The position numbers were made by a program, and so were the translations under genes. From contig QCUL01000003.1 of the NCBI GenBank assembly GCA_003210755.1, positions 62,001-126,000 of the forward strand: 64,000 nucleotides of DNA, in the 5' to 3' direction. This stretch comes from Synechococcus sp. AG-679-C18. GTDB taxonomy: Bacteria; Cyanobacteriota; Cyanobacteriia; PCC-6307; Cyanobiaceae. This document shows positions 27,653-38,209 of the stretch, piece after piece. Numbering within the stretch: the first letter of the stretch is position 1; the number at the start of each line of letters is the position of its first letter. Below the pieces are notes generated by a model that worked only from the letters and a program-made list of their open reading frames with translations, was not told the origin of the DNA and searched no databases.

Positions 27653-27826
27653 GCTTTTCCCACACTTTTTTTGTAGTTTGAATTTTTAATTTAAGTTCAT
27701 CCATGATTTATTTTTATTTTAAAATTTATTTATCTTTTTTGTAAGTTATTGTTTCCTGATTTTCATTTCTATGTTAAATTTATTTGTTGTAGGCTCATTT
27801 GATTAGCCAATCCAATCCTTTTTGAG

Positions 27827-28204
27827 ATGATTGATGTGACAGGAAAGCCTGGTTTTACCAAGAGCGAATTCGAAATCATTAAGCGTTTATACATTGATGA
27901 GGGTCGTTCATACTCTCAGATTGCTAAAATTTTAGGAAAAGGTAGTGAGAGATCTGTTCGTAATTTACTTTATAAAGCAAAACTAAATTGCTATTCTTCT
28001 ATTGGCACGATGGTGAAGCCGTTCAAGCCTGGCATGAAGTATGGAAAAATCACCTTGGTATCAAAGTTAGCTAAGGCAAAAAAGCTTCGTTACCATGTTG
28101 TTTGTGATTGTGGTTATGAATTTGATCTTGACCCCTTTTTTTTAACGTTACCAGACGAGCATAAGAGCAAAATATTCCAATGTTCCAGGTGTAATGAAGA
28201 TTAG
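27827..28204 (+). CDS. HTH plus zinc-ribbon-like protein
   Basis: Residues about 10-45 form a helix-turn-helix (FTKSEFEIIKRLYIDEGRS, then YSQIAKILGKGSERSVRNLL) like those of recombinase and GcrA-type proteins. The C-terminal part carries C-D-C-G and, later, C-S-R-C, a plausible CXC/CXXC zinc ribbon. It could be a small DNA-binding regulator or a mobile-element-derived protein. No transposase or integrase lies beside it. Confidence 0.55.
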   Translation: MIDVTGKPGFTKSEFEIIKRLYIDEGRSYSQIAKILGKGSERSVRNLLYKAKLNCYSSIGTMVKPFKPGMKYGKITLVSKLAKAKKLRYHVVCDCGYEFDLDPFFLTLPDEHKSKIFQCSRCNED

Positions 28205-28229
28205 AAGTATTCCCTAACTTTTCCAATCT

Positions 28230-28457
28230 TTAGGTTGAAAATATTTGATTGTAGTACTCGTAGGTGATGTATTTGCATTGTCCTGTTTCTCTACTCCAAA
28301 GTATAAGGAGCTGACGTCTTTCTGTGATACCGTGTATGGTCCATTTGTTACTTTCTAAGTCGTAGAATTCACTACCAATAATCGTATTGAGTTGATCCAT
28401 GATTTTCCTCAGATCTTTAATTCCTTGCGCATAGTTAATTGTTTTAACTGTGTGCAC
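28230..28457 (-). CDS. Hypothetical protein, 75 aa
   Basis: Soluble small protein whose core reads MDQLNTIIGSEFYDLESNKW and ITERRQLLILWSRETGQC. It may start at the inner Met at about 28400. No known domain. The balanced composition and aromatic pattern look like a genuine coding sequence. Confidence 0.45.
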   Translation of the reverse strand: MHTVKTINYAQGIKDLRKIMDQLNTIIGSEFYDLESNKWTIHGITERRQLLILWSRETGQCKYITYEYYNQIFST

Positions 28458-28803
28458 TATTGACTAGTGCTTAATTTTTTTCATGACATTGTGATTACAT
28501 ATGGATTCATCAGTCCTCATTGGTCTTCTTTTATTGTACTTCGATCTCATTGATAAGTTGAATAATGAATTCATTCACTTTTGTGTCTTTGTTCTTTTGC
28601 GGTTTTCTTTCTAAAGTTTTGCTAGGTTCAGTGAACATGTTCTAATGTGTAGATAAATTCAGTAATAATTTCTTCATGTGTCGCAATAAATTGTTCTTGC
28701 AGAATGAATTTATTTATTTACCAAGATTCCCAATTAATTATTTCTTGTCTTAATCCTCTCGGTGATTATTGTTATCTGAGAATACTTTCTTGTATTTCTT
28801 TGT
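28458..28803. other. AT-rich gap
   Basis: About 345 bases with no recognised gene. Confidence 0.4.
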
Positions 28804-29019
28804 TTATGCTTTTGCGTTGAATGTCAGAGTGTGATTTTGGCTTGTCATGGCAGGCTTGAATTCTTTTCTTATGGTGATTGCACTTGCTATGACTACAGTG
28901 ATTATAAAGAAGCCAAGAAATATATTGGTGTAGTGCTTGCAACTTTGACCATGCTGAATTATTGCACGTCTTTCACTTTTTTGAAGTTGATGCCATGGTG
29001 TATGCGTACGATTCATGGT
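28804..29019 (-). CDS. Possible small membrane protein, 71 aa
   Basis: From the inner ATG (MNRTHTPWHQLQKSERRA) the chain has one membrane segment (IFLGFFIITVVIASAITI) and a polar tail. A plus-strand frame of similar length overlaps it (28831-29037) but has poorer composition. Only the hydrophobic pattern supports this call. Confidence 0.28.
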   Translation of the reverse strand, partial: TMNRTHTPWHQLQKSERRAIIQHGQSCKHYTNIFLGFFIITVVIASAITIRKEFKPAMTSQNHTLTFNAKA

Positions 29020-29085
29020 CTTACTAGTAAACTCTGATGTGTGCTTGTGCCTTAGTCCGTGTTCTTTCCAAAGTGTTTTGTTCAT

Positions 29086-29547
29086 TTGATTTGAGGTAGT
29101 GAATCATGAAGGAAAAGCTCTTGCCTGGATGGTGAGCCTTCCCTCATCGTTTCTCACTCACTACATTATTCAAATTTTCGCTGACGTGCCATGGATTTAT
29201 CGTTTTTGATTATTTTAATGGATTAATTCGATACTCAGATTGTTTCGTCTCATTATAGTGTTGGTTTTATTCTTGCTTTTTATAAGGCGAACTTCTTTCC
29301 TTGTTTTGAAACTAAGCTTTTCTAGCTGTTTATTTGTCTCTATTTGTTGGTTATTCACCATTTAATTTTACAGTGCCTTGGCAGCACATTTAATCAAATT
29401 GTTTGAAGGCTTTCACTTCAATTTCCTGATCCTCCTTATATTCTTGTAAAAGTCTGATTTTGTCTTTATTTGTCTTGCTTGATAGGCTCAATTTTCAAAG
29501 TGAATCATTCTATTATTCGCGATTGCATTGGTTTGCATGTAATCACT
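29086..29547. other. AT-rich gap downstream of ggt
   Basis: About 460 bases. A plus-strand frame running from 29460 into the ggt gene is an antisense shadow. No gene was seen. Confidence 0.45.
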
Positions 29548-31296
29548 TTATGGTATTGCAACCGCAGTCCCTTCCCTGCGAGGGTCTGCGGCTCCATGCC
29601 ATAGTCCATCGATGCGCTGTAAAAGCGCAACGCCACTACTCAATCGTTGTTGCTGTATTGGCCATTGTGGACCACTCAGTTGATCTATGGAGAATGGCCA
29701 TGGCACTGGTGGATCTTTCTCCACTACCAGTTTTCCATTGCGAACCGAGAGATGGGGTAATGCGACTGTACGAACTGGTGTTTCCCCCCAAATTAGCGAT
29801 GCCAGCAATATGCGACTCAGGTAATGGGGGATTGTGCGACCTCCAGGGCTACCAGCAACAAGGATCGGTCTATCCTCTTGCATGACGATGATCGGAGCCA
29901 TTGATGACATCGGTCGTCGACCTGATAACCGGCGGTTTGCTACTGAGATTCCTGCTATTTCCGGTTGAAAAGAGAAATCAGTTAATTGGTTGTTTAATAT
30001 CATTCCATCCACGAGAACGCGACTGCCAAATACAGTTTCCACCGAGCCTGTGTAACTCGCGATATTACCCTGACTATCTACTATCGAAACGTGTGATGTT
30101 CCATCTTCCTTTGCTGTCTTCGGTAATCCATAGGGATAATGCGTTTGATTGAAGGGAAGACCTGGTTTAGGTGATCGGCCTTCTAATGTTCCCATCAGTA
30201 AAGATCGTTTTCCTAAGTACTGCGAGTTAAGTAGTCCTGCTAGCGGAGATGATCCACTCATTGGATCCTGAAGCCAATAGAGCCTGTCAGCATCTGCTAA
30301 GGGCAATGCTTCGTAGAGCGATTGCCAACTTGCAGGTTTGTTTAAGTCTTGATTCTCATCAGCCGCTGTTAGTAAAGATGCGGTTTGCAGTAATGCCAAT
30401 CCTCCACTACTCGGGGGTGGTGTAGTGCAGATCAAATTGATCGTGATTTTGTGGCAGAGTGGTTCTCGTACTTCCACCGCATAGGATTCCAAATCCTCGG
30501 CCAACCAGCCCCCATAGTTTTGTCCTTTGGTTTTTAATGCGTTGACTTGTTTGATAATCTTTTCGGCTAGGACACCTTTATAGAAACCTGGAGCGCCATC
30601 CTGGGCTAGTCGCTGAAGAGTGACAGCGAGAGCCGGATTACGGAATCTTTGCCCGGTGATGGGTGGTTTCCCCCCCGGTAAATAAAGAGCCTTGAATGCA
30701 TCGCTGTGTTCGATTCCGAGTTGTTGTGCCAGAAGGATTGAACGCTGCAGTCGGGGTGTTGGAAGAAAGCCCTCTCCAGCTAATTTCATCGCTGCTTGCA
30801 GATTTTGTTGCCAGGTCAGTCGGCCGTAACGTTGGTGCGCTTCCCAGAGAAGTGCCACAGTGCCAGGAATCCCAATGGCTGTGGGTTGAACAGTTGCCTC
30901 CCGCCATGACATCGGCTTGCCTTCAGGGGTTAATAAATCGTTGGGGCGGCTGCTGAGAGGAGCTGTTTCGCGACCATCCAGGACTGTCATTTTTCGCTGT
31001 TGCGCATCCCAGTGAAGAAGAAAACCACCACCTCCAAGACCAGAACTTTGTGGTTCGACCACCGATAACACCGACTGGGCCACCACAAGTGCATCCACGG
31101 CGTGACCGCCTTGACGTAAAGCCTCTAGTGCAGCCAGACTTGCCTGCGGATGAGCTGTAACTACAACGGCTTTTCCCTTAGCCCTTGAAACCTTAAGGCT
31201 GGTTTGGTCTGAATATTCAGGATCGTCTTGACTGACTGGTGCCGCCACTGCAGTGTTGCTTATCCATAAGAAACAGATTGCAAGGATTATTTTCAT
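29548..31296 (-). CDS. ggt: Gamma-glutamyltranspeptidase
   Basis: The start at ATG 31296 gives a signal peptide (MKIILAICFLWISNTAVAAP); an upstream start at 31383 would add a charged leader. Family blocks are clear: VVTAHPQASLAALEALRQGG, GLGGGGFLLHW, DGRETAP, the autocatalytic processing site D-G-T-S-H-V-S-I-V-D (Thr nucleophile), and the late RRPMSSMAPIIV and SPGGRTIP segments. It is self-cleaved into two subunits and acts in the periplasm on glutathione and gamma-glutamyl compounds, recovering cysteinyl-glycine and glutamate. It is monocistronic in an AT-rich setting. Confidence 0.92.
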   Translation of the reverse strand: MKIILAICFLWISNTAVAAPVSQDDPEYSDQTSLKVSRAKGKAVVVTAHPQASLAALEALRQGGHAVDALVVAQSVLSVVEPQSSGLGGGGFLLHWDAQQRKMTVLDGRETAPLSSRPNDLLTPEGKPMSWREATVQPTAIGIPGTVALLWEAHQRYGRLTWQQNLQAAMKLAGEGFLPTPRLQRSILLAQQLGIEHSDAFKALYLPGGKPPITGQRFRNPALAVTLQRLAQDGAPGFYKGVLAEKIIKQVNALKTKGQNYGGWLAEDLESYAVEVREPLCHKITINLICTTPPPSSGGLALLQTASLLTAADENQDLNKPASWQSLYEALPLADADRLYWLQDPMSGSSPLAGLLNSQYLGKRSLLMGTLEGRSPKPGLPFNQTHYPYGLPKTAKEDGTSHVSIVDSQGNIASYTGSVETVFGSRVLVDGMILNNQLTDFSFQPEIAGISVANRRLSGRRPMSSMAPIIVMQEDRPILVAGSPGGRTIPHYLSRILLASLIWGETPVRTVALPHLSVRNGKLVVEKDPPVPWPFSIDQLSGPQWPIQQQRLSSGVALLQRIDGLWHGAADPRREGTAVAIP

Positions 31297-31383
31297 CAAA
31301 TCATTGTTCGTTGTTTGGGCCATCCAATCCAATTCTTTGATTGATTTCTTCTTGATCTTACTGAAGTTTTTATTTCCCTTCAA

Positions 31384-31996
31384 ATCAGCATTGTATTTTA
31401 TACATTAATTATAGTATCAACCTTCACGCCTTGATGGTTGGTACTTGTTTGCTTTATTTTGGTTTTTTCTCGAAGTTTATTCTTTTTATAATTAATTCAG
31501 TATTTGAGGTTTGTTGCTTTAGTCAGCAATATTAAATATTGGTGCAATATTCCTTTTATTGGTTCCTATTCCTTGGATTCAAAAAAGTTATTATTGAGAA
31601 GTGAATGACTTCCTTATATTATTCAAATTTCTTTTTATTTTATTGTGATTGAATGCACAAGAAGCACTCTAAGTTCATGTTTTCAAGCCTTAGATTTTGC
31701 ATTTGGCCAAAAAATAGGCTTAGAAATAAATTCAATGAACTATTCTGCTTTCTCTTTTTTCATTTTACCTATTATTGAAATCAATATTTTTGTATAGAAT
31801 GGAGTATTTTGAGGTTTGAAATTGCTAGATTTTTTGAAGCTTTGTATTTAGTTTAAGTAAAACTACCTTGATTGATTATTTTTATTGGTTGCGCAGTCAA
31901 GATACACTTCGGGCACAATTTTACATTAATTTATCACGCAATTCGCAGTAAATTGCTGCGCTAAATTATTAAATTGATCGCAGTTGACTTTATTTA
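31384..31996. other. AT-rich gap
   Basis: About 610 bases, very AT-rich, upstream of ggt. No gene, RNA or strong hairpin was recognised. Confidence 0.45.
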
Positions 31997-32602
31997 TTAT
32001 GGTATTCTTTGATTTAAATTTTTCAGATTTAATGGATAGAAATTGTTTTTATTTGTGCTTTCGTTCTGACTAGGTAAAAGTAATGTCTTACTATTATTGT
32101 TGTATAAGATTGCTCCGGTTATTCCCATGGTAACGATTCCAATTCCAAAGATAATTTTTATTTTCTGTTTGATCTTGGTATTTGGAGTTTCGGCTTTTTC
32201 TTGGTTGAAATTTACTTCTTCATTTCTAAGCTTGGCAATCTCAGCTTCGTAGTTCTTGATCTGTTTGTCCAAAGTGTCTATTTCTTTGTTGTATTTTTGG
32301 TTAAGGACTTCTCTTTCGGTCGAATGCCGGTTCGCCAACTGAAAGGATTCTTCCTTGCTCATTTCTTTAGATTCACTTGAGCGTTGTTTTTCAATTACTT
32401 TTCTAAATTTTTCTGGAAAAGCTTGTCTTATTGCTAGTTTCTTGTCTTTTGCTTTATTTACTTCTTTCATTTTGACAATAATTCTTTTCTTTATGTTTCT
32501 GATCTCTTTCACGTCATTAGCGGAATTTTTTGTCTCCTTTGTCACAAGTTCGTTGTTGAAAGCTTCGTTATAATAACCCTTAGCTTCATAGTAGAAGGCC
32601 AA
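31997..32602 (-). CDS. Coiled-coil membrane-anchored hypothetical protein
   Basis: Residues about 25-135 are Lys/Glu-rich and heptad-like (a long coiled coil, e.g. YNKEIDTLDKQIKNYEAEIAK). A single membrane helix follows at about 147-166 (IIFGIGIVTMGITGAILY), then a polar Asn-rich tail. The topology suggests a cytoplasmic coil anchored at its C-terminal side. The very high Lys/Asn content differs from neighbouring enzymes and suggests an island gene. No family is recognised. Confidence 0.5.
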   Translation of the reverse strand: MAFYYEAKGYYNEAFNNELVTKETKNSANDVKEIRNIKKRIIVKMKEVNKAKDKKLAIRQAFPEKFRKVIEKQRSSESKEMSKEESFQLANRHSTEREVLNQKYNKEIDTLDKQIKNYEAEIAKLRNEEVNFNQEKAETPNTKIKQKIKIIFGIGIVTMGITGAILYNNNSKTLLLPSQNESTNKNNFYPLNLKNLNQRIP

Positions 32603-34101
<1,499 letters not shown>

Positions 34102-34116
34102 GTTTATCTCTCAGCC

Positions 34117-34983
34117 ATGAAACTATTAAGTTCCCATCGTTGTTTTCAAGGGGAACAACGTCGTTATTGTTTAAAATCAAAGCAGCTCAACAGCATTACG
34201 AACGTAGGGGTTTATTTACCCCCCAATGCTCTTGGCATTGACCGACAGGTTGTTCCCGCCTTGATTTGGCTTTCTGGGCTTACCTGCACTGATGAAAATG
34301 CTGTCCTTAAGTCGGGAGCCCAGCGCAAGGCGTCTGAATTGGGCTTGGCTTTGATTACTCCTGATACCAGCCCTCGGGGAGATGATGTTCCCACCGATCC
34401 AGATGGCCATTGGGATTTTGGCCATGGAGCCGGTTACTACCTGGATGCTTTGCGAGAGCCCTGGACTACGCATTACCGCATGAATAGTTTTCTAGTGGAC
34501 GAGCTTTTTTCACTTCTGAGCGCTGAATTACCTATTGATGTTTTGCGCCTTGGTCTGTCAGGGCATTCCATGGGTGGACATGGGGCCTTGGTGCTGGGTC
34601 TTCGTCAACCAGAGTGCTTCCTTTCGATATCAGCTGTTTCGCCGATCGCCCATCCAAGTGCCTGTCCTTGGGGCCGCAAGGCTTTTAGCTTCCTCTTAGG
34701 CGATACTCCCGCCGCACAAGCGCATTGGCGTCAGTGGGACACCGTGGCATTACTTGAAGATGGTCATCGCCGTAGTGAATCGCTTCTTGTTGATGTTGGA
34801 TTAGCTGATCCATATCTCGAAGAGCAGTTGCGTCCTGAAGACCTTCGGATCGCGGCCGCTGAAAATGGTCAACCTTTAGATCTGGTATTGCATGATGGTT
34901 ATGATCACAGCTACTTTTTTGTGGCAAGCATGATGGATCGCCATCTGGAGCATCATGCTAGAGCTATGAAGTTGATTGTCTGA
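34117..34983 (+). CDS. fghA: S-formylglutathione hydrolase
   Basis: A 288-residue esterase-D-type alpha/beta hydrolase with nucleophile elbow GHSMGGHGAL (Ser151), an oxyanion strand IWLSGLTCTDEN and a His block DGYDHSYFF. Length and blocks fit FghA/FrmB. It hydrolyses S-formylglutathione to formate and glutathione, the second step after FrmA, and is probably cotranscribed with it. The transcript ends at the hairpin near 35135. Confidence 0.93.
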   Translation: MKLLSSHRCFQGEQRRYCLKSKQLNSITNVGVYLPPNALGIDRQVVPALIWLSGLTCTDENAVLKSGAQRKASELGLALITPDTSPRGDDVPTDPDGHWDFGHGAGYYLDALREPWTTHYRMNSFLVDELFSLLSAELPIDVLRLGLSGHSMGGHGALVLGLRQPECFLSISAVSPIAHPSACPWGRKAFSFLLGDTPAAQAHWRQWDTVALLEDGHRRSESLLVDVGLADPYLEEQLRPEDLRIAAAENGQPLDLVLHDGYDHSYFFVASMMDRHLEHHARAMKLIV

Positions 34984-35134
34984 GGTACTTATTTGATTGA
35001 ATCAATAGCTAGAAAAAATTGGTGGTCTTGTCTGTTGAATCAAGAAAATAATAAAAATGAACTAAGAACAGAAATTACGTAGTTTTAGTCAAAATGATGA
35101 TTGTTTGAGCTATTTAAAAAACATTTTTAAATAA

Positions 35135-35161
35135 GGAGAAGTAATAGCAATTCACTTCTCC
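35135..35161. terminator. Bidirectional hairpin terminator
   Basis: GGAGAAGT (35135-35142) pairs with ACTTCTCC (35154-35161) around an 11-base loop. A/T-rich tracts lie on both sides between the convergent fghA and mscS genes, so it may serve both transcripts. Confidence 0.65.
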
Positions 35162-35179
35162 ATTTTACGATTACAAATC

Positions 35180-36031
35180 TTAGTTTCTGGAATTACCTTG
35201 AATCTTTTGCATTGCAACTGGGATACGAGGAACTGGAAAACCAGCTTTACCGAGTACTTCGTTAATCATACGGTTGGTGTCAAAATAAACTTGCCAATAA
35301 TTATTAATATTGGCATAAGGACGAACGGCCAAACAAGGACCACGCTCAGTAAATTTTAGAATCTCAATATCGGCAGCAATGCCATTTGTTTGATTGGGAA
35401 CTTTCAGAATTCCTGCCTTTAATAAATTGATAGCTTTACCTACATCTGCACTGGTATCTAGCTGCGCAAGTAGATCAACTCGGCGATAAGAAGTTGCAGA
35501 GTAGTTCTTAATATTATCGTTAAAAAGTTTACCATTTCCGATTACTACCATTACGTTATCAATAGACTTTACTTTAGTAACAAACATCGAAATTTCGTCA
35601 ACAGTTCCCTCTACACCAGCTCCCTCAATGTAATCACCAACGCTAATTGGCCGGAAGATTTGAAGGAAAACACCAGCAGCAAAGTTACCGAGCATTCCGC
35701 TCCAAGCAGCACCGATTGCTACCCCAGCACCAGCTAGAAGGGCAGCAAAGCTAGCGGTTTCAATGCCAAAGAATCCGAGGATTGCTACGACTAAGACTAC
35801 TTTCAGCACAACACCGATGATGTTGAGCAGGTAGTTCACCAGGGTTGGATCTAAAGTTCCTCGCTTCATGAACCGACGAAGTAGTCGGAGACCTAATGAG
35901 ATCAGCCATCCACCCACAATCCACAGGATTGCAGCTCCTATCAACTTAAATATAAATGGAATGATTAGGGTCGCAAGATCTGAGACTTGCACTATCGCTA
36001 ATGGAATGAGATTAATTTCGAAATCGGACAT
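35180..36031 (-). CDS. Small-conductance mechanosensitive channel (MscS family)
   Basis: The ATG at 36031 (MSDFEINLIPLA) is preferred to an upstream TTG at 36052. Three N-terminal membrane helices end in the pore-lining, Gly/Ala-rich TM3 (ALLAGAGVAIGAAWSGMLG). The signature IFRPISVGDYIE and the beta-domain sequence NDNIKNYSATSYRRVDL follow. At about 283 residues it is a minimal MscS. It opens under membrane tension to release solutes in hypo-osmotic shock. Confidence 0.9.
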   Translation of the reverse strand: MSDFEINLIPLAIVQVSDLATLIIPFIFKLIGAAILWIVGGWLISLGLRLLRRFMKRGTLDPTLVNYLLNIIGVVLKVVLVVAILGFFGIETASFAALLAGAGVAIGAAWSGMLGNFAAGVFLQIFRPISVGDYIEGAGVEGTVDEISMFVTKVKSIDNVMVVIGNGKLFNDNIKNYSATSYRRVDLLAQLDTSADVGKAINLLKAGILKVPNQTNGIAADIEILKFTERGPCLAVRPYANINNYWQVYFDTNRMINEVLGKAGFPVPRIPVAMQKIQGNSRN

Positions 36032-36052
36032 GGCCTCGTCATGAACAGTCAA

Positions 36053-36409
36053 ATCTCATCCAAGTCACAAAAGTAATTTTTGTCATCTTCAGAACGATTT
36101 ATAGCTTAGAAACTGCAACAATACTTGATGTAATCTAACCCTTGGGCAGATCATATTTTTCAATGACCCTGAGAAAGGGCGTTCGGATCATTTAGAATAT
36201 TTTTATACGATTTTAAATCTACAAAAAAACGCTTAGTAGCTGTCTTAACTCATTCAATCAAACAAAGAAATACCATCCCGAAAAGATTTTTAATGTTCGA
36301 TTGTTCTTCACAAGTGTAAAAGTCAATAAGTTAATAAATGGTGGACTCCGATCTGTGAAAATGTGTTAATCAATGAATATTAGGGTTATAAATTCTAATA
36401 ATGAATGAA
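36053..36409. other. Intergenic gap
   Basis: About 360 AT-rich bases upstream of the MscS gene and downstream of the DUF411 gene. No gene was seen. Confidence 0.45.
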
Positions 36410-36928
36410 TTACTCTGAAGCGTAATGATCAAATAAACTTGTCGATCCGTCGTTCGCAATGGCAAGAACATCGAATGATTCAGGCTTGATTCCTTCCGTT
36501 TCCATTCCCGGTGAACCCATGGGCATACCTGGCGCTGTAAGACCCTGAATATTAGGTTTCTCCTTCAACATTCTTCTGATGGATGCTTCTGGAACATGCC
36601 CCTCTACGATATAGCCAGCCACAAAGGCTGAATGACATGAAGAGAGTTCGCGTGTTATTCCATGAGAGCGTTTTAAGTTGTCCATCCCATCGATGACCTT
36701 TTCCTGAACCTGGAATCCTGCTTGTCTCGCGTGGTCTCCCCACCTCGTACAGCAGCCACAACTTTCTGATCGATAAAGAGTGATTTGGGCAGAATTGTTT
36801 GGTTCTGTAGCCATTGAAGATGGCTTGACTTGTTGAGCACTGACCTCAATTGGAGAGAGAGCAACAAGCCAAATTAAAATTAAAGAAACAGTAAGTTGCA
36901 TCATGGCAAGTGAATTGTTTAACTTCAT
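36410..36928 (-). CDS. DUF411 periplasmic metal-binding protein
   Basis: A signal peptide (MKLNNSLAMMQLTVSLILIWLV... ending V-S-A-Q) is followed by the DUF411 core: YRSESCGCCTRWGDHARQ, the C-G-C-C pair, ELSSCHSAFVAGYIVEGHVP, and later the Met-rich PGMPMGSPGMETEG. DUF411 proteins are associated with copper or other soft-metal handling, and the Cys and Met clusters fit a copper-binding periplasmic protein. It is monocistronic. Confidence 0.85.
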   Translation of the reverse strand: MKLNNSLAMMQLTVSLILIWLVALSPIEVSAQQVKPSSMATEPNNSAQITLYRSESCGCCTRWGDHARQAGFQVQEKVIDGMDNLKRSHGITRELSSCHSAFVAGYIVEGHVPEASIRRMLKEKPNIQGLTAPGMPMGSPGMETEGIKPESFDVLAIANDGSTSLFDHYASE

Positions 36929-37105
36929 TTTTAGTGATTATTTATTGAGGTCTACTTGATCCATATTTTCGGTTTGATAAAGATTTGTTTGACAGCGAGG
37001 TTTAAAGTAGTTTGTATGGTCTTACTCATTGGCTAATGCGAATGAGCTGAAAATGTGTACGCGTTTGTTGTCTGTTTTCATTGCCTTAGTGGGAAGGTTT
37101 CATTA

Positions 37106-38209
37106 TCAGTTAGACGAAATATCTAATAATGCCACTTCAACGCATAGTCCAGGGCCAAAAGCAAGTGCAAGGGTTGGTCCAATACATTCTTGTTGTTGCA
37201 TGTGATGAAGTACGAATAAAACAGTTGCTGATGACATGTTCCCATATTCACTGAGTATGAACCGGGAGGTTGCTAATTGATCTTCCTGTAGCTCTAAAGC
37301 TTCTGCACAAGCTTGCAGAATTCGTGGCCCGCCAGGATGTATAGCCCAATTTTGAATTATATTCTGATCTAATCCATACTTTAACAACCAATCGCTAAGC
37401 CATGGTTTCAATGTTTTGGCAATGGCATCTGGAACTTTTGGTGATAAGCCCATTGAGAAGCCATGATCACCGATCTGCCAATGCATTAAATCCCGGGTAT
37501 TCGGTATCACTGTTGATCCCGATCCCCACAGTGTTAATGATTTTTTGGTTTTATTCACCCATTTCTTGGTAGTTCCTGATGCCACAAGTGCCGCAGCTCC
37601 ATCGGCAAAGAGGGTGTTAGCTACCACTTGTTCCGGTTCCCAGCCATATTGAAGATGCAGACTGCAAAGCTCAACCGCACAAACCAGCACTATTGCATCA
37701 GGATCTGCTTCTACAAAAGCATGTGCCACTCTCAAGGCATTCATGGCAGCATGACAACCCATAAAACCAATCTGAGTTCTTTGGACGCTTGGGTTTAATT
37801 CAAGTGTTTCGATTAGATCAAAATCCACACCGGGAGCGTGAAATCCTGTGCAGCAAACTGTAATGAGATGAGTGATTAAATTGGGCGCAATAGAAGTTTC
37901 TTCGAGTGCTAGCTGGCATGCATTGATAGCCAATGATGATGCATGTATACGATATTTCTGCATTCTTTGGTTTGTGCTCGGATCTTTGACGCCATAAAAA
38001 GGCAATCGTTCCTGAATTGTTTCACCTCTCTCGTTAATTAATAGTACACTTCTCCTTCTTTTTACTTGTGATCGTCGTTGAATTCGCTGTATGAGTGCAG
38101 CACGTTCTGGGCTGTCTGCATTGACCCATTCGGAGAGTATTGTCGATTCATTTTGATTAACAGCGTATTGAGGTACAGCAGTTCCCAACCCGAGTATTCT
38201 TAAAGACAT
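37106..38209 (-). CDS. Type III polyketide synthase (chalcone/stilbene synthase family)
   Basis: The 367-residue protein carries the thiolase-fold catalytic triad of type III PKSs: Cys152 in GFMGCHAAMNAL, His291 in WAIHPGGPRIL and Asn324 in EYGNMSSATV. It condenses an acyl starter with malonyl-CoA units and cyclises the product. Long-chain alkylresorcinol or alkylpyrone synthesis fits bacterial relatives and the gene context. It overlaps the FAD oxidoreductase gene upstream by 10 bases. The operon order is methyltransferase, oxidoreductase, PKS. Confidence 0.9.
   Translation of the reverse strand: MSLRILGLGTAVPQYAVNQNESTILSEWVNADSPERAALIQRIQRRSQVKRRRSVLLINERGETIQERLPFYGVKDPSTNQRMQKYRIHASSLAINACQLALEETSIAPNLITHLITVCCTGFHAPGVDFDLIETLELNPSVQRTQIGFMGCHAAMNALRVAHAFVEADPDAIVLVCAVELCSLHLQYGWEPEQVVANTLFADGAAALVASGTTKKWVNKTKKSLTLWGSGSTVIPNTRDLMHWQIGDHGFSMGLSPKVPDAIAKTLKPWLSDWLLKYGLDQNIIQNWAIHPGGPRILQACAEALELQEDQLATSRFILSEYGNMSSATVLFVLHHMQQQECIGPTLALAFGPGLCVEVALLDISSN

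Noticed and set aside
28831-29037. 68-codon plus-strand frame opposite a small membrane protein
   Set aside because: Composition less protein-like than the minus-strand frame; both are weak, and only the minus one has a clear membrane segment.
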